Assembly (NCBI GenBank): GCA_033782935.1 | Contig: JAWQEG010000259.1 | Location: forward strand, 3,636,001 to 3,700,000 | Length of the DNA stretch: 64,000 bases | Source: Petrolisthes cinctipes | Taxonomy: Eukaryota > Arthropoda > Malacostraca > Decapoda > Porcellanidae | Direction of reading: 5' to 3' | Part shown: in pieces, positions 37,879 through 51,700 of the stretch | Position numbering within the stretch: position 1 is the first letter of the stretch | Layout: each line of letters opens with the position of its first letter | The notes under the pieces: generated by a model | What the model was told of the DNA's origin: nothing | Seen by the model: the letters and a program-made list of their open reading frames with translations, nothing else | Database searches by the model: none | Translations under genes and position numbers: made by a program

Positions 37879-40800
37879 GCTTCTGGGACCCAAAAATATC
37901 GAATTTTCGGGTGTTTTGAGCCTGAATTTGAGATATAAACGGGTACTGAAGATGCATGCACATATCGACTTTTGTGCACCTAAAAGTTCGATTTTCAGTA
38001 TGTTTTGAGCATGTATTTTGAAAATACTCTAACACGGAGTAGGCATGTACAGATCGCTTCTGGGACCCCTAAATATCGAATTTTCGGGTGTTTGGGACTG
38101 AATTTGAGATATCGACTTTTTGGCACCTAAAAGATCGATTTTTAGCATGTTTTTAGCCTATATTTTGAAAATATTCTAGCACTGAGTAGGCAAGTACAGA
38201 TTGCTTCTGGGACCCCAAAATATTGAATTTTCGGGTGTTTTGAGCCTGAATTTGAGATATAAACGGGTACAGAAGATACATGCACATATTGACTTTGGGC
38301 ATCTAAAATATCGATTTTCAGCATGTTTTGGGCCTGAATTTTGAAAATACTCTAACACTGAGTAGGCATGTACAGATTGCTTCAGGGACCCCAAGATTAT
38401 GAATTTTCGGGTGTTTTGAGCCTGAATTTGAGATATAAACGGGTACTGAAGATGCATGCACATATCGACTTTTGTGCACCTAAAAGATCGATTTTCAGTA
38501 TGTTTTGAGCATGTATTTTGAAAATACTCTAACACGGAGTAGGCATGTACAGATCGCTTCTGGGACCCCTAAATATCGAATTTTCTGGTGTTTTGGGACT
38601 GAATTTGAGATATCGACTTTTTGGCACCTAAAAGATCGATTTTTAGCATGTTTTTAGCCTATATTTTGAAAATATTCTAGCACTGTGTGCCTAGGCATGT
38701 ACAGATTGCTTCTGGGACCCCAAAATATTGAATTTTCGGGTGTTTTGAGCCTGAATTTGAGATATAAACGGGTACAGAAGATAAATGCACATATTGACTT
38801 TGGGCATCTAAAATATCGATTTTCAGCATGTTTTGGGCCTGTATTTTGAAAATACTCTAACACTGAGTAGGCATGTACAGATTGCTTCTGGGACCCAAAA
38901 ATATCGAATTTTCGGGTGTTTTGAGCCTGAATTTGAGATATAAACGGGTACTGAAGATGCATGCACATATCGACTTTTGTGCACCTAAAAGTTCGATTTT
39001 CAGTATGTTTTGAGCATGTATTTTGAAAATACTCTAACACGGAGTAGGCATGTACAGATCGCTTCTGGGACCCCTAAATATCGAATTTTCGGGTGTTTGG
39101 GACTGAATTTGAGATATCGACTTTTTGGCACCTAAAAGATCGATTTTTAGCATGTTTTTAGCCTATAATTTGAAAATATTCTAGCACTGAGTAGGCAAGT
39201 ACAGATTGCTTCTGGGACCCCAAAATATTGAATTTTCGGGTGTTTTGAGCCTGAATTTGAGATATAAACGGGTACAGAAGATACATGCACATATTGACTT
39301 TGGGCATCTAAAATATCGATTTTCAGCATGTTTTGGGCCTGAATTTTGAAAATACTCTATCACTGAGTAGGCATGTACAGATTGCTTCAGGGACCCCAAG
39401 ATTATGAATTTTCGGGTGTTTTGAGCCTGAATTTGAGATATAAACGGGTACTGAAGATGCATGCACATATCGACTTTTGTGCACCTAAAAGATCGATTTT
39501 CAGTATGTTTTGAGCATGTATTTTGAAAATACTCTAACACGGAGTAGGCATGTACAGATCGCTTCTGGGACCCCTAAATATCGAATTTTCGGGTGTTTTG
39601 GGACTGAATTTGAGATATCGACTTTTTGGCACCTAAAAGATCGATTGTTAGCATGTTTTTAGCCTATATTTTGAAAATATTCTAGCACTGAGTAGGCATG
39701 TACAGATTGCTTCTGGGACCCCAAAATATTGAATTTTCGGGTGTTTTGAGCCTGAATTTGAGATATAAACGGGTACAGAAGATTCATGCACATATTGACT
39801 TTGGGCATCTAAAATATCGATTTTCAGCATGTTTTGGGCCTGTATTTTGAAAATACTCTAACACTGAGTAGGCATGTACAGATTGCTTCTGGGACCCCAA
39901 AATATTGAATTTTCGGGTGTTTTGAGCCTGAATTTGAGATATAAACGGGTACTGAAGATGCATGCACATATCGACTTTTGTGCACCTAAAAGATCGATTT
40001 TCAGTATGTTTTGAGCATGTATTTTAAAAATACTCTAACACGGAGTAGGCATGTACAGATCGCTTCTGGGACCCCTAAATATCGAATTTTCGGGTGTTTT
40101 GGGACTGAATTTGAGATATCGACTTTTTGGCACCTAAAAGATCGATTTTTAGCATGTTTTTAGCCTATATTTTGAAAATATTCTAGCACTGAGTAGGCAT
40201 GTACAGATTGCTTCTGGGACCCCAAAATATTGAATTTTCGGGTGTTTTGAGCCTGAATTTGAGATATAAACGGGTACAGAAGATACATGCACATATTGAC
40301 TTTGGGCACCAAAAATATCGATTTTCAGCATGTTTTGGGCCTGAATTTTGAAAATACTCTAACACTGAGTAGGCATGTACAGATTGCTTCTGGGACCCCA
40401 AAATATTGAATTTTCGGGTGTTTTGAGCCTGAATTTGAGATATAAACGTGTACTGAAGATTCATGCACATATCGACTTTTGTGCACCTAAAAGATCGATT
40501 TTCAGTATGTTTTGAGCATGTATTTTGAAAATACTCTAACACGGAGTAGGCATGTACAGATCGCTTCTGGGACCCCTAAATATCGAATTTACGGGTGTTT
40601 GGGACTGAATTTGAGATATCGACTTTTTGGCACCTAAAAGATCGATTTTTAGCATGTTTTTAGCCTATATTTTGAAAATATTCTAGCACTGAGTAGGCAT
40701 GTACAGATTGCTTCTGGGACCCCAAAATATTGAATTTTCGGGTGTTTTGAGCCTGAATTTGAGATATAAACGGGTACTGAAGATGCATGCACATATCGAC

Positions 40801-43559
40801 TTTTGTGCACCTAAAAGATCGATTTTCAGTATGTTTTGAGCATGTATTTTGAAAATACTCTAACACGGAGTAGGCATGTACAGATCGCTTCTGGGACCTC
40901 TAAATATCGAATTTTCGGGTGTTTTGGGACTGAATTTGAGATATCGACTTTTTGGCACCTAAAAGATCGATTTTTAGCATGTTTTTAGCCTATATTTTGA
41001 AAATATTCTAGCACTGAGTAGGCATGTACAGATTGCTTCTGGGACCCCAAAATATTGAATTTTCGGGTGTTTTGAGCCTGAATTTGAGATATAAACGGGT
41101 ACAGAAGATACATGCACATATTGACTTTGGGCATCTAAAATATCGATTTTCAGCATGTTTTGAGCCTGTATTTTGAAAATACTCTAACACTGAGTAGGCA
41201 TGTACAGATTGCTTCTGGGACCCCAAAATATTGAATTTTCGGGTGTTTTGAGCCTGAATTTGAGATATAAACGGGTACTGAAGATGCATGCACATATCGA
41301 CTTTTGTGCACCTAAAAGATCGATTTTCAGTATGTTTTGAGCCTGAATTTTGAAAATACTCTAACACGGAGTAGGCATGTACAGATCGCTTCTGGGACCC
41401 CAAAATATCGAATTTTCGGGTGTTTTGAGCCAGAATTTGAGATATAAACGGGTACAGAAGATACATGCACATATTGACTTTGGGCACCAAAAATATCGAT
41501 TTTCAGCATGTTTTGGGCCTGAATTTTGAAAATACTCTAACACGGAGTAGGCATGTACAGATCGCTTCTGGGACCCCAAAATATCGAATTTTCGGGTGTT
41601 TTGGGACTGAATTTGAGATATAAACGGGTACTGAAGATGCATGCACATATCGACTTTTGTGCACCTAAAAGATCGATTTTCAGTATGTTTTGAGCATGTA
41701 TTTTGAAAATACTCTAACACGGAGTAGGCTTGTACAGATCGCTTCTGGGACCCCTAAATATCGAATTTTCGGGTGTTTTGGGACTGAATTTGAGATATCG
41801 ACTTTTTGGCACCTAAAAGATCGATTTTTAGCATGTTTTTAGCCTATATTTTGAAAATATTCTAGCACTGAGTAGGCATGTACAGATTGCTTCTGGGACC
41901 CCAAAATATTGAATTTTCGGGTGTTTTGAGCCTGAATTTGAGATATAAACGGGTACAGAAGATACATGCACATATTGACTTTGGGCACCAAAAATATCGA
42001 TTTTTAGCATGTTTTTAGTCTATATTTTGAAAATATTCTAGCACTAAGTAGGCATGTACAGATCGCTTCTGGGACCCCAAAATATCGAATTTTCGGGTGT
42101 TTAGGGCCAGAATTTGAGATATAAACGGGTACAGAAGATGCATGCACATATCGACTTTTGGGCACCTAAAAGATCGATTTTCAGTATGTTTTGAGCATGT
42201 ATTTTGAAAATACTCTAACACGGAGTAGGCATGTACAGATCGCTTCTGGGACCCCTAAATATCGAATTTTCGGGTGTTTTGGGACTGAATTTGAGATATC
42301 GACTTTTTGGCACCTAAAAGATCGATTTTTAGCATGTTTTAGCCTATATTTTGAAAATATTCTAGCACTGTACAGATTGCTTCTGGGACCCCATAATATT
42401 GAATTTTCGGGTGTTTTGAGCCTGAATTTGAGATATAAACGGGTACAGAAGATACATGCAGATATTGACTTTGGGCACCAAAAATATCGATTTTCAGTAT
42501 GTTTTGGGCCTGAATTTTGAAAATACTCTAACACGGAGTAGGCATGTACAGATCGCTTCTGGGACCCCAAAATATCGAATTTTCGGGTGTTTAGGGCCAG
42601 AATTTGAGATATAAACGGGTACAGAAGATGCATGCACATATCGACTTTTGGGCACCTAAAAGATCGATTTTCAGTATGTTTTTGGCCTGTATTTTGAAAA
42701 TACTCTAACACGGAGTAGGCATGTACAGATACCTTCTGGGACCTCTAAATATTGAATTTTCGGGTGTTTTGGGACTGAATTTGAGATATCGATTTTTTGG
42801 CACCTGAAATGTCGATTTTTAGCATGTTTTTAGCCTATATTTTGAAATTATTCTAGCACTGTGTAGGCATGTACAGATTGCTTTTGGGACCCCAAAATAT
42901 TGAATTTTCGGGTGTTTTGAGCCTGAATTTGAGATATAAACGGGTACAGAAGATACATGCACATATTGACTTTGGGCATCTAAAATATCGATTTTCAGCA
43001 TGTTTTGGGCCTGTATTTTGAAAATACTCTAACACTGAGTAGGCATGTACAGATTGCTTCTGGAACCCCAAAATATTGAATTTTCGGGTGTTTTGAGCCT
43101 GAATTTGAGATATAAACGGGTACTGAAGATGCATGCACATATCGACTTTTGTGCACCTAAAAGATCGATTTTCAGTATGTTTTGAGCATGTATTTTGAAA
43201 ATACTCTAACACGGAGTAGGCATGTACAGATCGCTTCTGGGACCCCTAAATATCGAATTTTCGGGTGTTTTGGGACTGAATTTGAGATATCGACTTTTTG
43301 GCACCTAAAAGATCGATTTTTAGCATGTTTTTAGCCTATATTTTGAAAATATTCTAGCACTGTACAGATTGCTTCTGGGACCCCAAAATATTGAATTTTC
43401 GGGTGTTTTGAGCCTGAATTTGAGATATAAACGGGTACAGAAGATACATGCACATATTGACTTTGGGCACCAAATCTATCGATTTTCAGCATGTTTTGGG
43501 CCTGAATTTTGAAAATACTCTAACACGGAATAGGCATGTACAGATCGCTTCTGGGACCC
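37879..43559. repeat. 5,668-bp segmental tandem duplication, copy 2
   Basis: It directly abuts copy 1. The junction lies in the 13-bp shared stretch gcttctgggaccc at 37879-37891. Unit starts 38142, 38643 (504), 39147, 39648, 40149 (500), 40649 (325), 40974 (854), 41828, 42329 (490), 42819 and 43320. It has one extra 177-bp monomer (about 41155-41340). Only a handful of other differences were seen, for example 33618 A/39109 T, 33677 T/39168 A, 34970 G/40461 T, 36062 A/41730 T, 36202 A/41870 G, 37281 A/42949 G and 37340 A/43008 G. Confidence 0.94.
41155..41340. repeat. Extra 177-bp B-type monomer within duplication copy 2
   Basis: After gcatgttttgagcctg, copy 1 continues as aattttg at about 35672. 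Copy 2 instead continues as tattttg with cactgag, agattgc, gtactgaagatgcatgc and gtgcacc (a flavour I B monomer), then returns to gttttgagcctgaatttt at about 41340. The offset between copies changes from 5,491 to 5,668 here. This is a gain or loss of exactly one monomer. Confidence 0.9.
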
Positions 43560-43962
43560 CAAAATATCGAATTTTCGGGTGTTTAGGGCCAGAATTTGAG
43601 ATATAAACGGGTACAGAAGATGCATGCACATATCGACTTATGGGCACCTAAAAGATCGATTTTCAGTATGTTTTTGGCCTGTATTTTGAAAATACTCTAA
43701 CACGGAGTAGGCATGTACAGATACCTTCTGGGACCTCTAAATATCGAATTTTCGGGTGTTTTGGGACTGAATTTGAAATATCGATTTTTTGGCAACTAAA
43801 ATGTCGATTTTTAGCATGTTTTTAGCCTATATTTTGAAAATATTCTAGCACTGTGTAGGCATGTACAGATTGCTTCTGGGACCCAAAAATATTGAATTTT
43901 CTGGTGTTTTGAGCCTGAATTTGAGATATAAACGGGTACAGAAGATACATGCACATATTGAC

Positions 43963-46900
43963 TTTGGGCATCTAAAATATCGATTTTCAGCATGTTTTGG
44001 GCCTGTATTTTGAAAATACTTTAACATTGAGTAGGCATGTACAGATCGCTTCTGGGACCCCTACATATCGAATTTTCGGGTGTTTTGGGACTGAATTTGA
44101 GATATCGACTTTTTGGCACCTAAAAGATCGATTTTTAGCATGTTTTTAGCCTATATTTTGAAAATATTCTAGCACTGAGTAGGCATGTACAGATCGCTTC
44201 TGGGACCCCAAAATATCGAATTTTCGGGTGTTTAGGGCCAGAATTTGAGATATAAACGGGTACAGAAGATGCATGCACATATCGACTTTTGGGCACCTAA
44301 AAGATCGATTTTCAGTATGTTTTTGGCCTGTATTTTGAAAATACTCTAACACGGAGTAGGCATGTACAGATACCTTCTGGGACCTCTAAATATCGAATTT
44401 TCGGGTGTTTTGGCACTGAATTTGAGATATCGACTTTTTGGCACCTAAAAGATCGATTTTTAGCATGTTTTTAGCATATATTTTGAAAATATTCTAGCAC
44501 TGAGTAGGCATGTACAGATTGCTTCTGGGACCCCAAAATATTGAATTTTCGGGTGTTTTGAGCCTGAATTTGAGATATAAACGGGTACAGAAGATACATG
44601 CACATATTGACTTTGGGCACCAAAAATATCGATTTTCAGCATGTTTTGGGCCTGAATTTTGAAAATACTCTAACACGGAGTAGGCATGTACAGATCGCTT
44701 CTGGGACACCAAAATATCGAATTTTCGGGTGTTTAGGGCCAGAATTTGAGATATCGATTTTTTGGCGCCTAAAATGTCGATTTTTAGCATGTTTTTAGCC
44801 TATATTTTGAAAATATTCTAGCACTGTGTAGGCATGTACAGATTGCTTCTGGGACCCCAAAATATTGAATTTTCGGGTATTTTGAGCCTGAATTTGAGAT
44901 ATAAACGGGTACAGAAGATACATGCACATATTGACTTTGGGCATCTAAAATATCGATTTTCAGCATGTTTTGGGCCTGTATTTTGAAAATACTCTAACAC
45001 TAAGTAGGCATGTACAGATTGCTTCTGGGACCCCAAAATATTGAATTTTCGGGTGTTTTGAGCCTGAATTTGAGATATAAACGGGTACTGAAGATGCATG
45101 CACATATCGACTTTTGTGCACCTAAAAGATCGATTTTCAGTATGTTTTGAGCATGTATTTTGAAAAAACTCTAACACGGAGTAGGCATGTACAGATCGCT
45201 TCTGGGACCCCTAAATATCGAATTTTCGGGTGTTTTGGGACTGAATTTGAGATATCGACTTTTTGGCACCTAAAAGATCGATTTTTAGCATGTTTTTAGC
45301 CTATATGTTGAAAATATTCTAGCACTGTACAGATTGCTTCTGGGACCCCAAAATATTGAATTTTCGGGTGTTTTGAGCCTGAATTTGAGATATAAACGGG
45401 TACAGAAGATACATGCACATATTGACTTTGGGCACCAAATCTATCGATTTTCAGCATGTTTTGGGCCTGAATTTTGAAAATACTCTAACACGGAGTAGGC
45501 ATGTACAGATCGCTTCTAGGACCCCAAAATATCGAATTTTCGGGTGTTTAGGGCCAGAATTTGAGATATAAATGGGTACAGAAGATGCATGCACATATCG
45601 ACTTTTGGGCACCTAAAAGATCGATTTTCAGAATGTTTTTGGCCTGTATTTTGAAAATACTTTAACACGGAGTAGGCATGTACAGATACCTTCTGGGACC
45701 TCTAGATATCGAATTTTCGGGTGTATTGGGACTGAATTTGAGATATCGATTTTTTGGCACCTAAAATGTCGATTTTTAGCATGTTTTTAGCCTATATTTT
45801 GAAAATATTCTAGCACTGAGTAGGCATGTACAGATTGCTTCTGGGACCCCAAAATATTGAATTTTCGGGTGTTTTGAGCATGAATTTGAGATATAAACGG
45901 GTACTGAAGATGCATGCACATATCGACTTTTGTGCACCTAAAAGATCGATTTTCAGTATGTTTTTGGCCTGTATTTTGAAAATTCTCTAACACGGAGTAG
46001 GCATGTACAGATCGCTTCTGGGACCCCTAAATATCGAATTTTCGGGTGTTTTGGGACTGAATTTGAGATATCGACTTTTTGGCACCTAAAAGATCGATTG
46101 TTAGCATGTTTTTAGCCTATATTTTGAAAATATTCTAGCACTGAGTAGGCATGTACAGATTGCTTCTGGGACCCCAAAATATCGAATTTTCGGGTGTTTA
46201 GGGCCAGAATTTGAGATATAAACGGGTACAGAAGATGCATGCACATATCGACTTTTGGGCACCTAAAAGATCGATTTTCAGTATGTTTTTGGCCTGTATT
46301 TTGAAAATACTCTAACACGGAGTAGGCATGTACAGATACCTTCTGGGACCTCTAGATATCGAATTTTCGGGTGTTTTGGGACTGAATTTGAGATATCGAT
46401 TTTTTGGCACCTAAAATGTCGATTTTTAGCATGTTTTTACCCAATATTTTGAAAATATTCTAGCACTGTGTAGGCATGTACAGATTGCTTCTGGGACCCC
46501 AAAATATTGAATTTTCTGGTGTTCTGAGCCTGAATTTGAGATATAAACGGGTACAGAAGATACATGCACATATTGACTTTGGGCATCTAAAATATCGATT
46601 TTCAGCATGTTTTGGGCCTGTATTTTGAAAATACTCTAACACTGAGTAGGCATGTACAGATTGCTTCTGGGACCCCAAAATATTGAATTTTCGGGTGTTT
46701 TGAGCCTGAATTTGAGATATAAACGGGTACTGAAGATGCATGCACATATCGACTTTTATGCACCTAAAAGATCGATTTTCAGTATGTTTTGGGCCTGTAT
46801 TTTGAAAATACTCTAACACGGAGTAGGCATGTACAGATCGCTTCTGGGACCCCTAAATATCGAATTTTCGGGTGTTTTGGGACTGAATTTGAGATATCGA

Positions 46901-48725
46901 CTTTTTGGCACCTAAAAGATCGATTTTAAGCATGTTTTTAGCCTATATTTTGAAAATATTCTAGCACTGAGTAGGCATGTACAGATTGCTTCTGGGACCC
47001 CAAAATATTGAATTTTCGGGTGTTTTGAGCCAGAAATTGAGATATAAACGGGTACAGAAGATACATGCACATATTGACTTTGGGCACCAAAAATATCGAT
47101 TTTCAGCATGTTTTGGGCCTGAATTTTGAAAATACTCTAACACGGAGTAGGCATGTACAGATCGCTTCTGGGACCCCAAAATATCGAATTTTCGGGTGTT
47201 TAGGGCTAGAATTTGAGATATAAACGGATGCAGAAGATGCATGCACATATCGACTTTTGTGCACCTAAAAGATCGATTTTCAGTATGTTTTTGGCCTGTA
47301 TTTTGAAAATACTCTAACACGGAGTAGGCATGTACAGATCGCTTCTGGGACCCCTAAATATCGAATTTTCGGGTGTTTTGGGACTGAATTTGAGATATCG
47401 ACTTTTTGGCACCTAAAATATCGATTTTCAGCATGTTTTAGGCCTGAATTTTGAAAATACTTTAACACGGAGTAGGCATGTACAGATCGCTTCTGGGACC
47501 CCAAAATATCGAATTTTCGGGTGTTTAGGGCCAGAATTTGAGATATAAACGGGTACAGAAGATGCATGCACATATCGACTTTTGGGCACCTAAAAGATCG
47601 ATTTTCAGTATGTTTTTGGCCTGTATTTTTAAAATACTCTAACACGGAGTAGGCATGTACAGATACCTTCTGGGACCTCTAAATATCGAATTTTCGGGTG
47701 TTATGGGACTTAATTTGAGATATCGATTTTTTGGCACCTATTATATCGAATTTTGGCATGTTTTTAGCCTATATTTTGAAAATATTCTAGCACTGTGTAG
47801 GCATGTACAGATTGCTTCTGGGACCCCAAAATATTGAATTTTCGGGTGTTTTGAGCCAGAATTTGAGATATAAACGGGTACAGAAGATACATGCACATAT
47901 TGACTTTGGGCATCTAAAATATCGATTTTCAGCATGTTTTGGGCCTGTATTTTAAAAATACTCTAACACTGAGTAGGCATGTACAGATTGCTTCTGGGAC
48001 CCCAAAATATTAAATTTTCGGGTGTTTTGAGCCTGAATTTGAGATATAAACGGGTACTGAAGATGCATGCACATATCGACTTTTGGGCACCTAAAAGATC
48101 GATTTTTAGTATGTTTTGAGCATGTATTTTGAAAACACTCTAACACGGAGTAGGCATGTACAGATCGCTTCTTGGACCCCTACATGTCGAATTTTCGGGT
48201 GTTTTGGGACTGAATTTGAGATATCGACTTTTTGGCACCTAAAATGTCGATTTTTAGCATGTTTTTAGCCTATATTTTGAAAATATTCTAGCACTGTGTA
48301 GGCATGTACAGATTGCTTCTGGGACCCCAAAATATTGAATTTTCGGGTGTTTTGAGCCTGAATTTGAGATATAAACGGGTACAGAAGATACATGCACATA
48401 TTGACTTTAGGCATCTAAAATATCGATTTTCAGCATGTTTTGGGCCTGTATTTTGAAAATACTCTAACACTGAGTAGGCATGTACAGATTGCTTCTGGGT
48501 CCCCAAAATATTGAATTTTCGGGTGTTTTGAGCCTGAATTTGAGATATAAACGGGTACTGAAGATGCATGCACATATCGACTTTTGTGCACCTAAAAGAT
48601 CGATTTTCAGTATGTTTTGAGCATGTATTTTGAAAATACTCTAACACGGAGTAGGCATGTACAGATCGCTTCTGGGACCCCTAAATATCGAATTTTCTGG
48701 TGTTTTGGGACTGAATTTGAGATAT
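43963..48725. repeat. 4.76-kb segment, copy 1 of a second tandem duplication
   Basis: Unit starts 44135 (325), 44460 (324), 44784, 45285 (491), 45776 (325), 46101 (325), 46426, 46927, 47428 (325), 47753 and 48254. Rare markers are actttaacattgag near 44010, cctacatatcg near 44061, tatatgttgaaaat near 45303, gaaattgagat near 47034, gggctagaattt near 47204, ttttaggcctg near 47437 and cctattatatcgaattttgg near 47737. They recur downstream at offsets of 4,797, 5,298 and 5,799 bp in three successive segments. Confidence 0.9.
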
Positions 48726-48759
48726 AAACGGGTACAGAAGATGCATGCACATATCGACT

Positions 48760-51700
48760 TTTGGGCATCTAAAATATCGATTTTCAGCATGTTTTGGGCC
48801 TGTATTTTGAAAATACTTTAACATTGAGTAGGCATGTACAGATCGCTTCTGGGACCCCTACATATCGAATTTTCGGGTGTTTTGGGACTGAATTTGAGAT
48901 ATCGACTTTTTGGCACCTAAAAGATCGATTTTTAGCATGTTTTTAGCCTATATTTTGAAAATATTCTAGCACTGAGTAGGCATGTACAGATCGCTTCTGG
49001 GACCCCAAAATATCGAATTTTCGGGTGTTTAGGGCCAGAATTTGAGATATAAACGGGTACAGAAGATGCATGCACATATCGACTTTTGGGCACCTAAAAG
49101 ATCGATTTTCAGTATGTTTTTGGCCTGTATTTTGAAAATACTCTAACACGGAGTAGGCATGTACAGATACCTTCTGGGACCTCTAAATATCGAATTTTCG
49201 GGTGTTTTGGCACTGAATTTGAGATATCGACTTTTTGGCACCTAAAAGATCGATTTTTAGCATGTTTTTAGCATATATTTTGAAAATATTCTAGCACTGA
49301 GTAGGCATGTACAGATTGCTTCTGGGACCCCAAAATATTGAATTTTCGGGTGTTTTGAGCCTGAATTTGAGATATAAACGGGTACAGAAGATACATGCAC
49401 ATATTGACTTTGGGCACCAAAAATATCGATTTTCAGCATGTTTTGGGCCTGAATTTTGAAAATACTCTAACACGGAGTAGGCATGTACAGATCGCTTCTG
49501 GGACCCCAAAATATCGAATTTTCGGGTGTTTAGGGCCAGAATTTGAGATATCGATTTTTTGGCACCTAAAATGTCGATTTTTAGCATGTTTTTAGCCTAT
49601 ATTTTGAAAATATTCTAGCACTGTGTAGGCATGTACAGATTGCTTCTGGGACCCCAAAATATTGAATTTTCGGGTATTTTGAGCCTGAATTTGAGATATA
49701 AACGGGTACAGAAGATACATGCACATATTGACTTTGGGCATCTAAAATATCGATTTTCAGCATGTTTTGGGCCTGTATTTTGAAAATACTCTAACACTAA
49801 GTAGGCATGTACAGATTGCTTCTGGGACCCCAAAATATTGAATTTTCGGGTGTTTTGAGCCTGAATTTGAGATATAAACGGGTACTGAAGATGCATGCAC
49901 ATATCGACTTTTGTGCACCTAAAAGATCGATTTTCAGTATGTTTTGAGCATGTATTTTGAAAAAACTCTAACACGGAGTAGGCATGTACAGATCGCTTCT
50001 GGGACCCCTAAATATCGAATTTTCGGGTGTTTTGGGACTGAATTTGAGATATCGACTTTTTGGCACCTAAAAGATCGATTTTTAGCATGTTTTTAGCCTA
50101 TATGTTGAAAATATTCTAGCACTGTACAGATTGCTTCTGGGACCCCAAAATATTGAATTTTCGGGTGTTTTGAGCCTGAATTTGAGATATAAACGGGTAC
50201 AGAAGATACATGCACATATTGACTTTGGGCACCAAATCTATCGATTTTCAGCATGTTTTGGGCCTGAATTTTGAAAATACTCTAACACGGAGTAGGCATG
50301 TACAGATCGCTTCTAGGACCCCAAAATATCGAATTTTCGGGTGTTTAGGGCCAGAATTTGAGATATAAATGGGTACAGAAGATGCATGCACATATCGACT
50401 TTTGGGCACCTAAAAGATCGATTTTCAGAATGTTTTTGGCCTGTATTTTGAAAATACTTTAACACGGAGTAGGCATGTACAGATACCTTCTGGGACCTCT
50501 AAATATCGAATTTTCGGGTGTTATGGGACTGAATTTGAGATATCGATTTTTTGGCACCTATAATATCGATTTTTAGCATGTTTTTAGCCTATATTTTGAA
50601 AATATTCTAGCACTGTGTGGGCATGTACAGATTGCTTCTGGGACCCCAAAATATTGAATTTTCGGGTGTTTTGAGCCAAAATTTGAGATATAAACGGGTA
50701 CAGAAGATACATGCACATATTGACTTTGGGTATCTAAAATATCGATTTTCAGCATGTTTTGGGCCTGTATTTTGAAAATACTCTAACACTGAGTAGGCAT
50801 GTACAGATTGCTTCTGGGACCCCAAAATATTGAATTTTCGGGTGTTTTGAGCCTGAATTTGAGATATAAACGGGTACTGAAGATGCATGCACATATCGAC
50901 TTTTGTGCACCTAAAAGATCGATTTTCAGTATGTTTTGAGCATGTATTTTGAAAACACTCTAACACGGAGTAGGCATGTACAGATCGCTTCTGGGACCCC
51001 TACATATCGAATTTTCGGGTGTTCTGGGACTGAATTTGAGATATCGACTTTTTGGCACCTAAAAGATCGATTGTTAGCATGTTTTTAGCCTATATTTTGA
51101 AAATATTCTAGCACTGAGTAGGCATGTACAGATTGCTTCTTAGACCCCAAAATATCGAATTTTCGGGTGTTTAGGGCCAGAATTTGAGATATAAACGGGT
51201 ACAGAAGATGCATGCACATATCGACTTTTGGGCACCTAAAAGATCGATTTTCAGTATGTTTTTGGCCTGTATTTTGAAAATACTCTAACACGGAGTAGGC
51301 ATGTACAGATACCTTCTGGGACCTCTAGATATCGAATTTTCGGGTGTATTGGGACTGAATTTGAGATATCGACTTTTTGGCACCTAAAAGATCGATTGTT
51401 AGCATGTTTTTAGCCTATATTTTGAAAATATTCTAGCACTGAGTAGGCATGTACAGATTGCTTCTGGGACCCCAAAATATCGAATTTTCGGGTGTTTAGG
51501 GCCAGAATTTGAGATATAAACGGGTACAGAAGATGCATGCACATATCGACTTTTGGGCACCTAAAAGATCGATTTTCAGTATGTTTTTGGCCTGTATTTT
51601 GAAAATACTCTAACACGGAGTAGGCATGTACAGATCGCTTCTGGGACCTCTAGATATCGAATTTTCGGGTGTTTTGGGACTGAATTTGAGATATCGATTT

